Part shown: positions 1 through 11,895 of the stretch, in pieces
How the letters are laid out: each line of letters begins with the position of its first letter
Numbering within the stretch: the stretch's first letter is position 1
Assembly (NCBI GenBank): GCA_032622095.1
Contig: CP136063.1
Coordinates: 277,321,426-277,385,425 of the forward strand
Source of the DNA: Siphonodentalium dalli
Taxonomy: Eukaryota > Mollusca > Scaphopoda > Gadilida > Siphonodentaliidae
Reading direction: 5' to 3'
Length of the DNA: 64,000 nt
Notes under the pieces: generated by a model
Told to the model about the DNA's origin: nothing
What the model saw: only the letters and a program-made list of their open reading frames with translations
Database searches by the model: none
Translations under genes and position numbers: made by a program

Positions 1-15
1 CAGAGATTCACCCAG

Positions 16-169
16 TCCCGGTTCCGTGCATGGTTTTAGTGCTATACAGGTTAAAGTTTTGGAGTAGCAATTCCATATATGGAGCTTTTGAATATTTATA
101 TGACTTCCATAGATGGAAATGTTACTCCAGAACTTTGGCATGTATAGCACTAAAACCACGGAACCGGGC
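16..169. repeat. Short foldback element (154 bp)
   Basis: The two ends are reverse complements. The left arm reads TCCCGGTTCCGTG...GTTTTAGTGCTATACA and the right arm mirrors it with a few mismatches. Pairing continues inward through a 'GGAGTA..TTCCAT' segment, leaving a short AT-rich loop. It looks like a MITE or foldback repeat with no coding capacity. No target duplication was identified because the left flank is only 15 bases long. Confidence 0.7.
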
Positions 170-408
170 CTGGTGGATCCAATATGGCCCCGAGTTAGTG
201 ACAGGGCGCATTGCGCAATAACCGTTTCCATCCCACCCTAGCCTTATACCCCTTAAACTTACAATTAACCACCCTGCAATTTGAACTGTGTCTTGGGGTG
301 AATATAAAGCTTTCGTTTCACACAGAAACGAGCCCTCGACGTGGGGGTACTTTTCGATAAATCGCCGGTACCAAGATATTCAAAATCCTGTTAAGCGATG
401 TGTCACTC

Positions 409-946
409 AATCACCCCTGGTCAAATGGTCCTGCAAATGTGCTATGATGCTGGTGGCCGGGTCCTGCTGAATTGCTATGATGCTGTTAGGGCAAACTGAT
501 GCTGTTAAGAAAAAGTACCGTTATTTTTTCTGAAGTTGTCATTTTGTGGTGTTTGGATAATCCGAGGGATTTGAGAAAAAGCCAGTGTCTGTATGAAACA
601 TTCAAGAACATATATATTTTTGAAAAATTTAAATAATGGCTGTGCTGGTGTTTGTAAAACGACATGAATAGCCACATTGATTAGAGTCATTTTTCAACAA
701 CTAATGCAATTATATTACAACTATTTCGCAAAATATATGTTTCTCGAATATTTGACACAAATAATGTCTTTACTTTGATATGCTCAGATTATTCGAAAAC
801 CACACAAATGACAACTTTAGGTAAAAATAACGGTACTTTTTCTTAACAGCATAAGTTTGTCCTAACAGCATCATAGCAATTCAGCAGGACCCAACCGCAC
901 CATAGCACATTTGCAGGATAACTTGGCCAGGGGTGTCAATCGAGTT
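409..946. mobile_element. Foldback MITE with ~170-bp inverted termini
   Basis: The segment at about 409-575 reappears inverted at about 775-946. Shared blocks include CACCCCTGG, TCCTGCAAATGTGCTATG, GGTCCTGCTGAATTGCTATG and GTTAAGAAAAAGTACCGTTA. The arms differ by scattered substitutions, and about 200 bp of AT-rich spacer separates them. The layout is that of a non-autonomous foldback DNA transposon. The superfamily is not assignable because no clean target duplication is visible. Confidence 0.75.
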
Positions 947-1978
947 CAGTCGACTGCTATACGCCGGCCTGACCACTCTTGGCGGGAACACAATACCTCT
1001 GATTTTTTTATCCGCATTTGGAAGCTTTCTGGTGTGGTGAATGAGAAACCGGCAGTAATAAGCCGAAAAGTTTTTTGTAATAATTTGAAGGATTAGTTGT
1101 TTTAACGGAATTCTGAGGCGGTGCATTCATGTAACCAATATATTTTATATTATAATTTATATTTATGGCTGATAATATGATCTTGAGGACGTTACCATTT
1201 CTGATTATGGTTTTCTTGTCGTTACTGGCGGACACATTCTATTCTCATGTATATATATATATTCTCCTACTGCCTGAATAAAGCGTTGGCCTCTCAAGAT
1301 CTTATCAGGAGATTGGATTATTCCTTTTGCTATTTGTTTCGTATATACAAGCTACACGTTTGCTACACGTTTGACACGCAACTTCCAAACGGTTTGACCG
1401 TGTACGTGTATAGGCGGAATAGTCACGTGAGTCAGGTCACTTTCGTTGGCAATGACAACACACGTTACAAGTATGTGTGGCTGAACCTGGCTATTGTCTC
1501 CAAAACAGGCCAAAACATGTCCCACGATATCTATATATATATTTTGAGACTTCCGTATATATGTGGGTACTTCATAGAATCGAAAACGGCTGCGCGGATC
1601 GAGGTCAAATTTCGTATATAAGGATATAAAGCCACGGGGATCGCCGACGTCGCATTTTGGACAAGCTCTGAGCACTCATTCTCCACTCCCAATCATTAAA
1701 ATCACCGCAAACTCGGCGGGGGTTAATCGGGTTGATATTCGCTCGCGATCCAAGAGGCGTAACTCTACATTTGTTTATATCTGTATATGTATATTTTTAT
1801 ATCCATATTCACTTCAAACTGCTAAACCTGTTGAGCCAAAACTTGCTAATACCTTCCAAAATATAGAATTTACATTTTCTCATATATACATTTCTTGTTA
1901 CGGCTGACAATCTTAGTCTATTTTCGATACATTCATATAAACAAGCTCTAAACTTACACCCCTCAATTCGTGCTAACT
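947..1978. other. Intergenic; no gene or repeat recognised
   Basis: AT-rich sequence with several runs of TATATA (about 1250 and 1530). Open frames here are short and lack splice context or recognisable domains. Confidence 0.5.
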
Positions 1979-2178
1979 CACGCACCTTATATGGCTGCTA
2001 AAATTTAGTAAATACGAGGCACTGTGATACGTCCCAGAATCTGACGGGACTTCCACTGCCTCAAGCCGTGAATACCAATCACGCACCTTATATGGCTGCT
2101 AAAATTTAGTAAATACGAGGCACTGTGATGACAATGTTGACCAAAGTTGGGGGTGAGATACCCCTGTCGCTACGTCTC
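1979..2178. repeat. 50-bp direct repeat followed by a hAT-like right end
   Basis: The string beginning CACGCACCTTATATGGCTGC and ending GAGGCACTGTGAT occurs at 1979-2029 and again at 2080-2128, with 50 bases between the copies. The second copy runs directly into GACCAAAGTTGGGGGTGAGA..CGCTACGTCTCTG (to 2178). That matches the right end of the complete hAT-like element at 13758-14890, so this is probably a solo end of that family. No matching left end was found. Confidence 0.5.
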
Positions 2179-2369
2179 TGTTATCTGAAAGTGGGTACCT
2201 GTCACCCTTGAACCAGTATACCAAATTTCATGTTAACCCATGGCTAACCTTTTGAAAACTGGATGAGAAATCACATATCCCGATATTTTTCAAAATCAAT
2301 TTAATACGTGGTATACTTAGTAACTTGAGAATTATGTGACCACATGCTTCCTGACTGTATAACAGTTCA

Positions 2370-3150
2370 TGTGTATGAGTATGAAGATATCAGCAATATT
2401 TTAACATATCCTTAAATATTTAGAGATACATGCAATTATTTGAAGATATCTTCAAATATTTTGAGATATCTTCAAATATTTTAACATATCCTCAAATCAG
2501 TTATAGATATCTGCAAATGATTTGGCTCTAAATCGGTACATATCCGCATATAAATGTTTGAATTGAAGATATCTCTAAATGATTTGAAGATATATCTAAA
2601 TGAATTGAAAATATATCTAATTATTTTACGGATATGTGCGATGTATTTGTCCACATATCTTTAAAAGCATTTAGAGATATCTGCAAATAAATTTAAGATA
2701 TCTTCAAATCATTTGAAGATATCTTCAAATATTTGTAGGTATCTTCAACTATTTAGAGATATCTTCAAATATGTAGTTATCCTCAAATATAGTTTGTATT
2801 TGAAGATATCTTCAATTCGATTTGAAGATATATGTAAATCGATTTGGAGATATATTTAAATGAATTGAAGATATCTCTAAATATTTGAAGATATTTATAT
2901 ATCCATTTAGAGATAACTGCAAAACTTTTGAAGATATCGTCAATTATATGCACTTATCCTCAAATGTAGTATGTATTTGAAGATAACTTCAAATCGATTT
3001 GAAGATATCTGCAAATAAATTTGGAGATATCTTCAAATGAACTGAAGATATTTCTAAATATTTGAATAGATCTTAAAATGTTTGCAGATAGCTGTAACTA
3101 TTTGAAGATATCTGCAAATATTTAGAGATATCTTCAAATATTTGAGTTTA
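2370..3150. repeat. AT-rich GATATC satellite-like array
   Basis: About 780 bp made of variants of a short word, AGATATCTTCAAAT, itself partly palindromic around GATATC. It alternates with ATTTGAAGATAT and ATTTAGAGATAT on both strands. Period and orientation vary, so this is a degenerate mixed-orientation array rather than a clean tandem repeat. No coding capacity. Confidence 0.8.
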
Positions 3151-3978
3151 TGTTAATTTGGCTTCCGATACATTTGTGGTGAATTTATTGTGTTGCCCAT
3201 GAGCGGGAAATAAATGCAATATTTTTTTCTCAGTTATTTCCACTAAATCTTCCTTGCAATATGACAAATTTAGAGTCCTCCCAATTCTTTGATTTATGTG
3301 CCGTTGACAATTTATTTATTGATCAAAATAAATTTCTGAATGAAATTGGTATGGAGGTTCGTCCACATGACGGCTCTCAACTGGGGCCGGTGCAACTCGC
3401 TGGGTGTTTTTCGTTGGTGGGTACAGTTGATTCAATTGTATAGACGTGCATGTATAATCGCATGGTTCGACCACCTTAGTGTGTCTATTGAACTTATTCT
3501 TTTACATATTCGTGGATGAAATCAGGTACGTGACAATAGAGGGTCTCTATTGGAGGGGGTCGACGTTGGGATTTCCAACTGCACCACCCTCTTTCAGGCT
3601 TGAACCGACCCAAATTTCCCATGTCACCCCACTACGACCAAAGGTAGAACAATCGGCGAGTTTTTGGTCTAAAACCAACAAATTTTAATACTAAATACTG
3701 GTTTGAAAATTAAACTATAATTCAATCTGCATGGATTTTCGTACGAATTTTCCAAAAGCTATTGCATGTGTTAGAAAAATTTTACCGAAGTTGGGGGTGT
3801 ATCCTCAACCATTACCCCCTCCCTCAAACCCTCCCCAACATTACCTCATCCACACCACCCCTGTTGCTACGTCCCTGTTTGATACTGTGTCTCAAGCTGA
3901 ATGAATTCCGAACGGTTGCCCGCACACTATTGTAGCACAGGCGGAGGAACTCTATCTTTCTGTTTATTCAGCATACGG
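3151..3978. other. Intergenic with a fragment of a hAT-like family
   Basis: Bases 3540-3880 share the words GATTTCCAACTGCACC, CCGAAGTTGGGGGTG and GCTACGTCCCTG with the 13758-14890 element, so they look like a decayed copy of it. No matching target duplication was found. The rest carries no recognisable feature. Confidence 0.4.
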
Positions 3979-4440
3979 TATGTGACCCGCCATATCAAAT
4001 CCAGTCGTAAGTCGGGATTTTTTTACCCTGTGCCAATGCATTCTCTTATATATGCGAGTCGACCATAGGTCGCCTCGCATATATAAGAGAATGCATTGGC
4101 CTAACAATTTTTTATCATTTTTTTAAAATAAATGTTTCTTACAATTTTTAGGACATAAAATCAAAAACATCCATTGCCCTGCAGGGAGCCCCACACATAT
4201 ATAGAAGCATATAGAAGAGAGTCGTCTGCTCATGTTTGTGTGGGGCTCTGTATGGGTGAAATTATAAAATTGTTAAAGAATACAAGAAAAAATTATTAAA
4301 ATTGTAAAAAATTGTTAGGCCAATGCATTCTCTTATATATGCGAGGCGACATATGGTCGACTCGCATATATAAGAGAATGCATTGGCACAGGGTAAAAAA
4401 AATCCCGACTTTCGACTGGTTTGATATGGCGGGTCACATA
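3979..4440. mobile_element. GTGACCCGCC-family MITE, copy 1
   Basis: Terminal inverted repeats start TATGTGACCCGCCATATCAA and extend about 45 bp to TCGGGATTTTTT. Just inside each terminus sits the ~67-bp hairpin with arm CCAATGCATTCTCTTATATA, at about 4034-4100 and 4318-4387. The interior carries a GCAGGGAGCCCCACAC...GTGTGGGGCTCT inverted pair. Its interior is inverted relative to copy 2 at 5609-6066. The flanks suggest a TA target, which I infer only. Confidence 0.75.
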
Positions 4441-5180
4441 TTTCCACAGGTGCCCAGAACAAAAATTGATTGAACCCCCAGGATTAAGTATTACTGTAAT
4501 TTACTGGGTGGGTATATTTTTGTTCTGGTGACCTGTGTGTTTTACCCTGGAGCTTATTCGTACTTCTTGGAAAAGGCCAAAGTAAAGTCATGGACATTGG
4601 GTCTTCGTTCGGAAAATCTCTTGGAAAAATAATTTGCACATGGTCAGAATTTTCTTCCAATTATTGGAACATGTGTACGCTATTCTACACATGTTGTTTT
4701 ATAACGTTGCAATTTTGACCCAAACACGCCCCGTGTGATCGATATGTTACAAGTCAACTGATTGTAATCACGAGGAGCTTAAAAACTTGAGACTCTCAAA
4801 TTTCATCGAAGAAAAGTAATAAACACTTTCCGCTGCATGCGCATTATAGGTTAATTTTATACTCTGTGAATTTAAAATAACTTCCGCGTTTATATAATGC
4901 CCACATTGTTTGTTTTTCTCCAAAATAATCACATAATGTATATTACTTATTAGCCTTAAACTGGGTCCTGGATTCCATCCGTTTTAAAAGACGGACCCTG
5001 GATCCATGACCAGGTATGTCAGTTATGGGGTTTACATGTTTCTCGCACAACTTCGATTAAACGCCTTCAATTGAAGATGACTAACTCTATACTATTCAGT
5101 GTAAGGTAGAGTTATGCCTCTTCCACTAGCATAACTAGAGGATCTTCCTTCGTGGATCATGCACCCAGGTCTGTGGCATA
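4441..5180. other. Intergenic; nothing recognised
   Basis: No exon-like frame with splice sites, no inverted repeat and no tandem structure was seen. Confidence 0.5.
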
Positions 5181-5560
5181 CGAAACGATACGATTTATTT
5201 GCATAAATACCAATAAAGGCAGTATGCTAACAATACAATGCATTATACAACAATAATTAATAAATAATTACATGTGAACATGCATGGCATGTCTATATAA
5301 CTCTATGTGTTTTATTGTGTGATGGCAAGCATAATATGCATTCAGAACGCTTATCAAAGAAGAGCGGACCATGTTGCATATTTTGCTGCTTATATATATG
5401 AGGGTTATCATTCTTCACTATAAAATTTAATTTCTGATCGTTTGACATACTTGTAAAATTATTGTGATAACTACCAACAATTTGGAAAAATTCATTTCTG
5501 AGATCGAAATAGTGTGGACATTCCACAATGAAGTGATACGCATTTTCTATATTAGAACAG
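5181..5560 (-). mobile_element. 3' end of a non-LTR retrotransposon (LINE)
   Basis: Read on the minus strand, a frame from about 5560 to 5293 encodes NAYHFIVECPHYFDLRNEFF followed by about 60 residues and a stop. The H....CP.....R..F pattern is typical of the C-terminal end of LINE reverse transcriptases, where a CCHC-type motif precedes the end. Downstream on the same strand the sequence becomes AT-rich and ends near AATAAATCGTATCG. A related 3' end lies at 13308-13430 on the same strand. The element is 5'-truncated, as is usual for LINEs, and the clade cannot be named. Confidence 0.6.
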
Positions 5561-5611
5561 GTCCTTCATTTAAAGATGCATAATCCGAATTAACGCTTGC
5601 AAATTACTATT
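5549..5611 (+). repeat. 63-bp flank duplicated across the MITE (left copy)
   Basis: The segment starting ATATTAGAACAGGTCCTTCA and ending ATTACTATT recurs in the same orientation at 6064-6126, immediately on the other side of the MITE, with about three mismatches. This is far too long for a normal transposon target duplication. Confidence 0.75.
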
Positions 5612-6066
5612 TGTGACCCGCCATTTCAAATCCAGTCGTAAGTCGGGATTTTTGTGCCAATGCATTCTCTTATATATGCGAGTCGACCATAGGTCGCCTC
5701 GCATATATAAGAGAATGCATTGGCCTAACAATTTTTTACAATTTTAATAATTTTTTCTTGTATTCTTTAACAATTTTATAATTTCACCAATACAGAGCCC
5801 CAGACAAACATGAGCAGACGCCACTCTTCTATATGCTTCTATATATGTGTGGGGCTCCCTGCAGGGTAATGGATGTTTTTTTATTTTATGTCCTAAAAAT
5901 TGTAAGAAACATTTATTTTAAAAAAATGATAAAAAATTGTTAGGGCAATGCATTCTCTTATATATGCGAGGCGACCTATGGTCGACTTGCATATATAAGA
6001 GAATGCATTGGCACAGGGTAAAAAATCCCGACTTACGACTGGATTTGATATGGCGGGTCACATATT
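5609..6066. mobile_element. GTGACCCGCC-family MITE, copy 2
   Basis: Same architecture as the copy at 3979-4440: terminal GTGACCCGCC inverted repeats and a subterminal hairpin at each side (about 5656-5724 and 5943-6012). The interior is in the opposite orientation. It is inserted in a dispersed repeat that also occurs at 43795-44232. Confidence 0.75.
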
Positions 6067-6550
6067 AGAACAGGTCCTTCATTTAAAGATGCCTAATCCG
6101 AATTAACGCTCGCATATTACTATTTCTTTGGCTTCGGGGGTAAAAAATATTTCATTCGAGGAACCCACCCATAAAAACTCAAGAGTGATGAGATATCGAT
6201 TTTTGAAATCTATTATTTTTCACCACCGGTAATTTTAGTGGCCTGGTAAAAAGTCGACGAGAAGACATTCTCGGACCAAATTGCGGATGAAGATGGATAA
6301 CTCTGATGAAGATGGATAACTCTACTCAAGTGGCTTTTGGTGTCAGATATTTGACAAACCGGCAAAATTTCGTTCAACAAAATGTTGATAAATAACAGGT
6401 TTTGGGCAAGTTTATACTATAGTTGACTGTGGTTAGCACTATTTTTGGGCAATTAATCGATTCTGAAAACTGAAGCGGCATTTCAAAAAAAATTGTTGTT
6501 GGAATCTGATGATATGGGGGACCATCGAATCGGATTGAGTACCTTTCAGG
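6064..6550. repeat. Dispersed repeat R1, copy A
   Basis: Bases 6064-6550 match the reverse complement of 43795-44232. Shared landmarks include GGGTAAAAAATATTT, GAGGAACCCACC, TGGGCAATTAATCGATTCTG and GGACCATCGAATC. Identity looks moderate, with small insertions. No coding capacity was recognised. Confidence 0.65.
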
Positions 6551-7559
6551 TACAATCTCTTCCCTTCCTTATATAATTATAGGCTGATGGTGTATACCTT
6601 TCTTTATATTTAGCGTGTTTATAATCACTAGTATCAAGTTTTGAAAAAATATGTCAAATCTTCTAAAGAAAGGGTGTTTGTTAAAGGGACGGACGGACTT
6701 CGTCGTAGGTTATAATTTAGAAATAACATTTATCAAATTATGACAAATTCCTCAAGAATATACTAATAGTATATTATAAATATGATATGAATGCGATATT
6801 ATTCACAAAACACGCTTTGTGTCTGAGAAAATACAGGTCGAGTGTCGCAAAAAGCGCAGTGGATTGTTCCAAAGTCACGATATTGCGTCATTTCCTTATT
6901 TAGATTCGCGCGCATTATACGTCGTTTGTAAAACCCTAATTTGGTGCATCTACACCTTACACCTATATGCGTTCTGAGTTTAATTTTCTGTCCATCTCGG
7001 TTTGTGTCATCAAATATAGATCTCTTGAATTATTTCGCATGTTCCAGCTTCCTGGAGCTTACACATATGTATGTCATCTAAATTTAGAATGCCGCAGTTT
7101 CCTTTGCTCCCCTTGGCATGACTAACGACGATGCCGCACGCATGACTATATATTTCTCGATACCTGTCATTTATTTTTGCCATCGACAGGCAATCAAAAA
7201 CTCATTAATTCAATGTAATGAAACCCTTGCACGACTACGTCATAGACGTATAATGTTTTCCTCTCATTAGCGATTGTGTTCGATTGGATTTTATGCTGAT
7301 ATCCGGCGTCTGATGGAAGTCAATTATACGTCTTATTGGATTCCATCGGAAGCACAATAACTAGATTGTGATTAGTCCAGGTGATATTGGTCGATATATA
7401 CACCCAAACTCTACTTCATCCCACTAATTTTCTTCCTTAAGGTCTCCTCTAATTTTGTTCACTTGTTAACAAGAAAAAAGTGGCCGCTGAGACTCAAGAC
7501 AAGATGGCGTCCATCATGGCGGCTATTTTGCTTGATATGCACCAGGTCTCTTTGAACGT
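6551..7559. other. Intergenic; nothing firm recognised
   Basis: No supported gene. AAGATGGCG/ATGGCGGC words near 7500 belong to a dispersed 'CCATCTTGG' theme also seen at 8222, 8344, 8680, 11780 and 32660-33310. Confidence 0.4.
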
Positions 7560-7746
7560 CATTATAGTAAATATAATATCACATGCTTGTATTTTCCACT
7601 CTATTCGTTATGTTAATATACAACGCTTACAAATTAGACAAAAATCCGACACCAAAATCCAATATGACGGCCAATTAAGATGGCGGTCGAAATGTGAAAT
7701 TTGTTTCGATTTCGACATTTCACCACCTATCGTTTGTCATTGAAAA

Positions 7747-7962
7747 CATGGGCACCTTGTGGGATATTATAAACATGGGCACCTTGTGGGATATTATAAA
7801 CATGGGCACCTTGTGGGATATTATAAACATGGGCACCTTGTGGGATATTATAAACATGGGCACCTTGTGGGATATTATAAACATGGGCACCTTGTGGGAT
7901 GTTATAAACATGGGCACCTTGTGGGATATTATAAACATGGCCACCTTGTGGGATATTATAAA
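7747..7962 (+). repeat. 27-bp tandem repeat, 8 copies
   Basis: Eight units of CATGGGCACCTTGTGGGATA plus TTATAAA, the last one slightly altered. The unit length is a multiple of three and contains no stop in several frames. This produces four overlapping spurious open frames on both strands, so it is not evidence of a repetitive protein. Confidence 0.95.
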
Positions 7963-9470
7963 TTTGTACAATAGAAGAGTCATTTGCGCACACAATGAGA
8001 CCATAACATACGTTCGAAGCCGGACAGTTTTGCCAGATATCACGTTTTTTCCAAATACCGGCATAATCAGATCAAAGCCAAACCAACGCTAATCGCGTAA
8101 TGTCTGTTTCTAATAAGTGGGTGTTATTGTTTTTATAACTCCATACATGCATGTACACATGTAGCATTTACCCGGACTAGGATTCCACTTATACTTGATA
8201 TGAGGAATATTCACCCAAATCCAAGATGGCGGCCAAAATGGCGACCCGAAATTGAAATATCACCGTTAAAACAATTCCACACATACTTACTGTTGTGAGT
8301 TGGTAATACTGAATATGATCAAACAAAAAGAGCCCCTAAAATTCAATATGGCGCCCAAAATGGCGTACAGAATTTGAAAGAAATCACCTAAAATCCTTCA
8401 TATTCATATCAGTGGGCGTTATTGTCATGACAACAATTACTCCAGCCATGCTTACAGTTGAGATGGGAATACTGAGGCGAACCAACTAACTTACTACTTC
8501 CCCCCCCCCCGTTAAACACCTTCCCATTTACAAGACCGAAATTTGAAAACACATCGATATACCTTTAATTTCTTACAATGCATGGGAGTTATTTGTTGTA
8601 TGAATTCCACCGATAGTTACATGTATATAGGGAACATTGATACGAAGTATTCGTTTGAGTTGGGCAATTGATACTCACGCCAAGATGTCGGCCAAACTGG
8701 TGGCCAGAAATTGAAAAGTCGTCAAGTTTTTCACATTATAATTTCCACTTTTGTCACAATATAAATATTTATAGACGAAACTGTACACAAATCATCTATC
8801 GATTCCTATTTAAAACATACTTAGATGCATATCGCAGCTTTGGCAACTTGGGATGACGAAAACCCACAATGAATAATCGTGGTGTGGCATGGTATGACTT
8901 GCATGATTTAGAACAACTATCTGGGTTGATTCTTATTTAGAATTATTTGGACCAGCTTCAATATCTTTATCAGATTAATATATCTGGCTCACACAAACAA
9001 AGACTTCTACACTTCCTGTGAGAAGGGTCCCACTAATCAGAACGTTTCAAACAATACATATACCGGTGTCCTGCTCATGGTTTTGCTAAAAACAACCTCT
9101 GAATTCTTATCATTATTAGTGGCAATTAGCTTCATTCATGTTACGTGTAGCATATGATATAATTCGCATGCTGTGTGCGGGAATTGAGCATCATCTTCCA
9201 TGCGAGATGAAGTAGAATGACATACGGTCGATGAGTATACTAGTTTCAGAATGTCCTCTTTATCTACGTCTTTCTGATCATTGGTGAGGATAACAACATG
9301 TACATCTGGTGATTTTCAGCTAGCCACTTGTAAATAGATGGTTCGTCAGTTCACAAACTCAGCAAACGCAATGATGAGATATCTGAACAACTTATGTATT
9401 GTTTCGAGAGTAACTGTTGTTAGATTCCCCGTTGATCATGATGGATTCCTCTCTGCTAAGGTCGTAGACC

Positions 9471-9869
9471 TTACCCTTTACCCAACAGAACGGCCCTGTG
9501 CCAATGCATTCTCTTATATATGCGAGTCGACCATAGGTCGCCTCGCATATATAAGAGAATGCATTGGCTTAACACATTAAAAATTATAAAATTGTTAAAG
9601 AATGTAAGAAAAAATGTTTAAAAGTTTTTAAAAAAGACTTTTTTTAGGCCAATGCATCCTCTTATATATGCGAGGCGACCTATGGTCGACTCGCATATAT
9701 AAGAGAATGCATTGGCACAGGGCATAACTGTAACCATCACAATGTGGTCAATGAGCCGGTTCCAATGATATCCATATTTGTATGGTTCTATTGAGACAGA
9801 CCGAAGATATTTTAGGCTGTTGAAGCTTTATTTGGCCGGTTTTGGCCGGTTTGTTGGGTAAAGCGTTAA
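9471..9869. mobile_element. piggyBac-like MITE, 'CCCTTTACCCAAC' family (degraded)
   Basis: The termini are CCCTTTACCCAAC and GTTGGGTAAAGCG, with a TTAC/TTAA remnant at the edges. The element contains two subterminal hairpins with arm CCAATGCATTCTCTTATATA (about 9497-9567 and 9647-9715). It continues into GAAGATATTTTAGGCTGTTG and TTTGGCCGGTTT, as in the copies at 19345, 31609, 51905 and 58171. The CCCTTT end and TTAA target are the known hallmark of piggyBac-type elements. Confidence 0.75.
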
Positions 9870-11895
9870 TGTACCCACACTTCTTGGCCGTGATCCAAAG
9901 AAGTCTTTTTAACATCCAGTAGTCGTCTCGCGGAAGAGCTCCCAGCATGCAGCAGATAAGAACACAATTGGTGCTAGTTTATGGACATGCGTCATGATAG
10001 TGGAAACTGCGCCGCCCCTACATCAGCGGTATACTATGTTTCAGATACAGACAGGATCTCATGCGTCGAAGAACTTGATTAGTTGTGTACCTTTGTATAT
10101 TACTATATGTATAAGCCTCCCGCATAGTTTTAAAGACCATGCATGTGATAGTTTGGTGATATGCGTTTCAAAGAATGAAGGTATGCGTTGTAGATATAGA
10201 GGTCGGTATTGTTCAAAAATAATCTGAATGACATTAGCACAAGGATGATTTGTTTAACGCAAAGAACAGCTATAGAAGAATGTTCCGTTGATGAGATATA
10301 TTATACAATCACTTCAACACACGTTGTGTACACCACCATTCCGACCATATGTGCCTGAGACACAACAACAATCTTCTAAAGCTATCCTGCGGGATATTAA
10401 TGGCGCATCTCACGTTCGACATTCGAAGAATTTCACACAACGATCACAGCCATAAATGATTGAAATAAACACAGTGAAAATGCACATGTTCTGCCATTTT
10501 CTTGAATCATATATATAACGCCTACTTGCTGATATTACCCCGCGCGAGAATGACAATGCATACCTTCATTATTTTAATGACATACCACCAAACTATCAAA
10601 GACATCGTATTTTAGACTACACTATTGGGGAATACTAGCATAATATTATACAGACAAATGTATAAGCTTGGTCCAGTTGATCTGAACGGCTTCGAGGTGG
10701 ATGTGCATTGATATACAATCTTACCACACCAAAAACACGGTCACCGCATGGGATTCTATATCTGAAACATACACCTAGTGCAGGGACGATGTAGACCGTG
10801 GCCACATGTCATTCCCACTATCATGGCGCATGTCCACAAACTATATAGCACCGCGTGTATTTTCTTCTGCTGTGAGCTCTTCGGCGAGACGACTGCTGGA
10901 CGTCACAAATATTTCATAGGATAACGACCAAGGTGCGTGGGTACAGTACAGTCTTCTATGGTAAAACAAAGGCATCCGTCCAAGGGAATGAGAAAGCTAG
11001 CAACCTTCAAATCCCTGTCGAAGTTGTCCAGGCTATACGCCAATGCGTACACTGAGTTTGTGAACTGACGAACCGTCTATTGAGAAGTGGATAGATAACT
11101 GGGAAGATCACCAGGCGTATACGTGGTTAGCCCCATGAAGTATGAGTAATGAGAAGATAGAGATGACCTTCTGAAAGCTCATACATATACTCTTCAACCG
11201 TATGTCTTTCTAGTTCAAGATGAGGCACAAATCCCATATTAGCAGAAGCATTATAATTTATGCTACTATACGGTAGGGAAAGCTCACAAAAATAACGAAT
11301 CCTCCAATAAGATATAAGGTAAGTATACCTCGCCCTAGTATTCCCAACTCACAACAGTAAGCACTAATGATGATGTCCTGATGTAAAATTTCGGTGATTT
11401 TTCGATTTCTGGTGCCATTTTGGCCGCCATCTTCGATTTGGGTAAATATTCCTCATCTCAAATATAATAGCAATCCTAGCCCGGGTATCTCCTATACATG
11501 CACATGCATCCATGGGTGGATTTATAATAGCAATAACAACCACTTATTCGAAACAGGCGTTACGTTATTTGCGTCGATTTGGCCGGATTATACCGGCATT
11601 TGGGAAAAACGTGATATCGGGCTAACATGTCCAGATTAGAATGCATGTTATGATCTCACTGTGTGCGCAAATGAATCTTCTTTTTGAAGAACCCATAACA
11701 CCCCACCTAGATGCCTACGTTTCCCGACAGAGATAAACGATAGGTGGTGAAATTTTGAATTTTATTTTTTATTTCGGCCGCCATCTTGGCCGCCATATTG
11801 GATTTTGGTGTCGGATTTTTGGCTAGTTTGTAAGCGTTTTATATTGGCATAACGGATCGAGTGGAAAATAAAAACTCATGCGATATTATATTACT

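Larger units (their letters stand above)
7560..11895. mobile_element. Large diverged inverted repeat (foldback element)
   Basis: Successive blocks of the left half reappear inverted in the right half in reversed order: 7560-7740 with 11720-11895, 7980-8320 with 11340-11700, 9180-9390 with 11040-11230, 9900-10060 with 10780-10890, and 10120-10205 with 10555-10620. The symmetry centre is near 10.4 kb. The left arm is longer because it holds a 27-bp tandem array (7747-7962), a TTAA MITE (9471-9869) and additional unmatched sequence. Arms are clearly diverged. No transposase frame was recognised inside, so this is an old foldback-type element or a decayed inverted duplication. Confidence 0.65.

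Noticed and set aside
7694-8092. Open frames of up to 132 codons encoding a nine-residue repeat
   Set aside because: They are produced on both strands by a 27-bp tandem array without stops, with no splice context.
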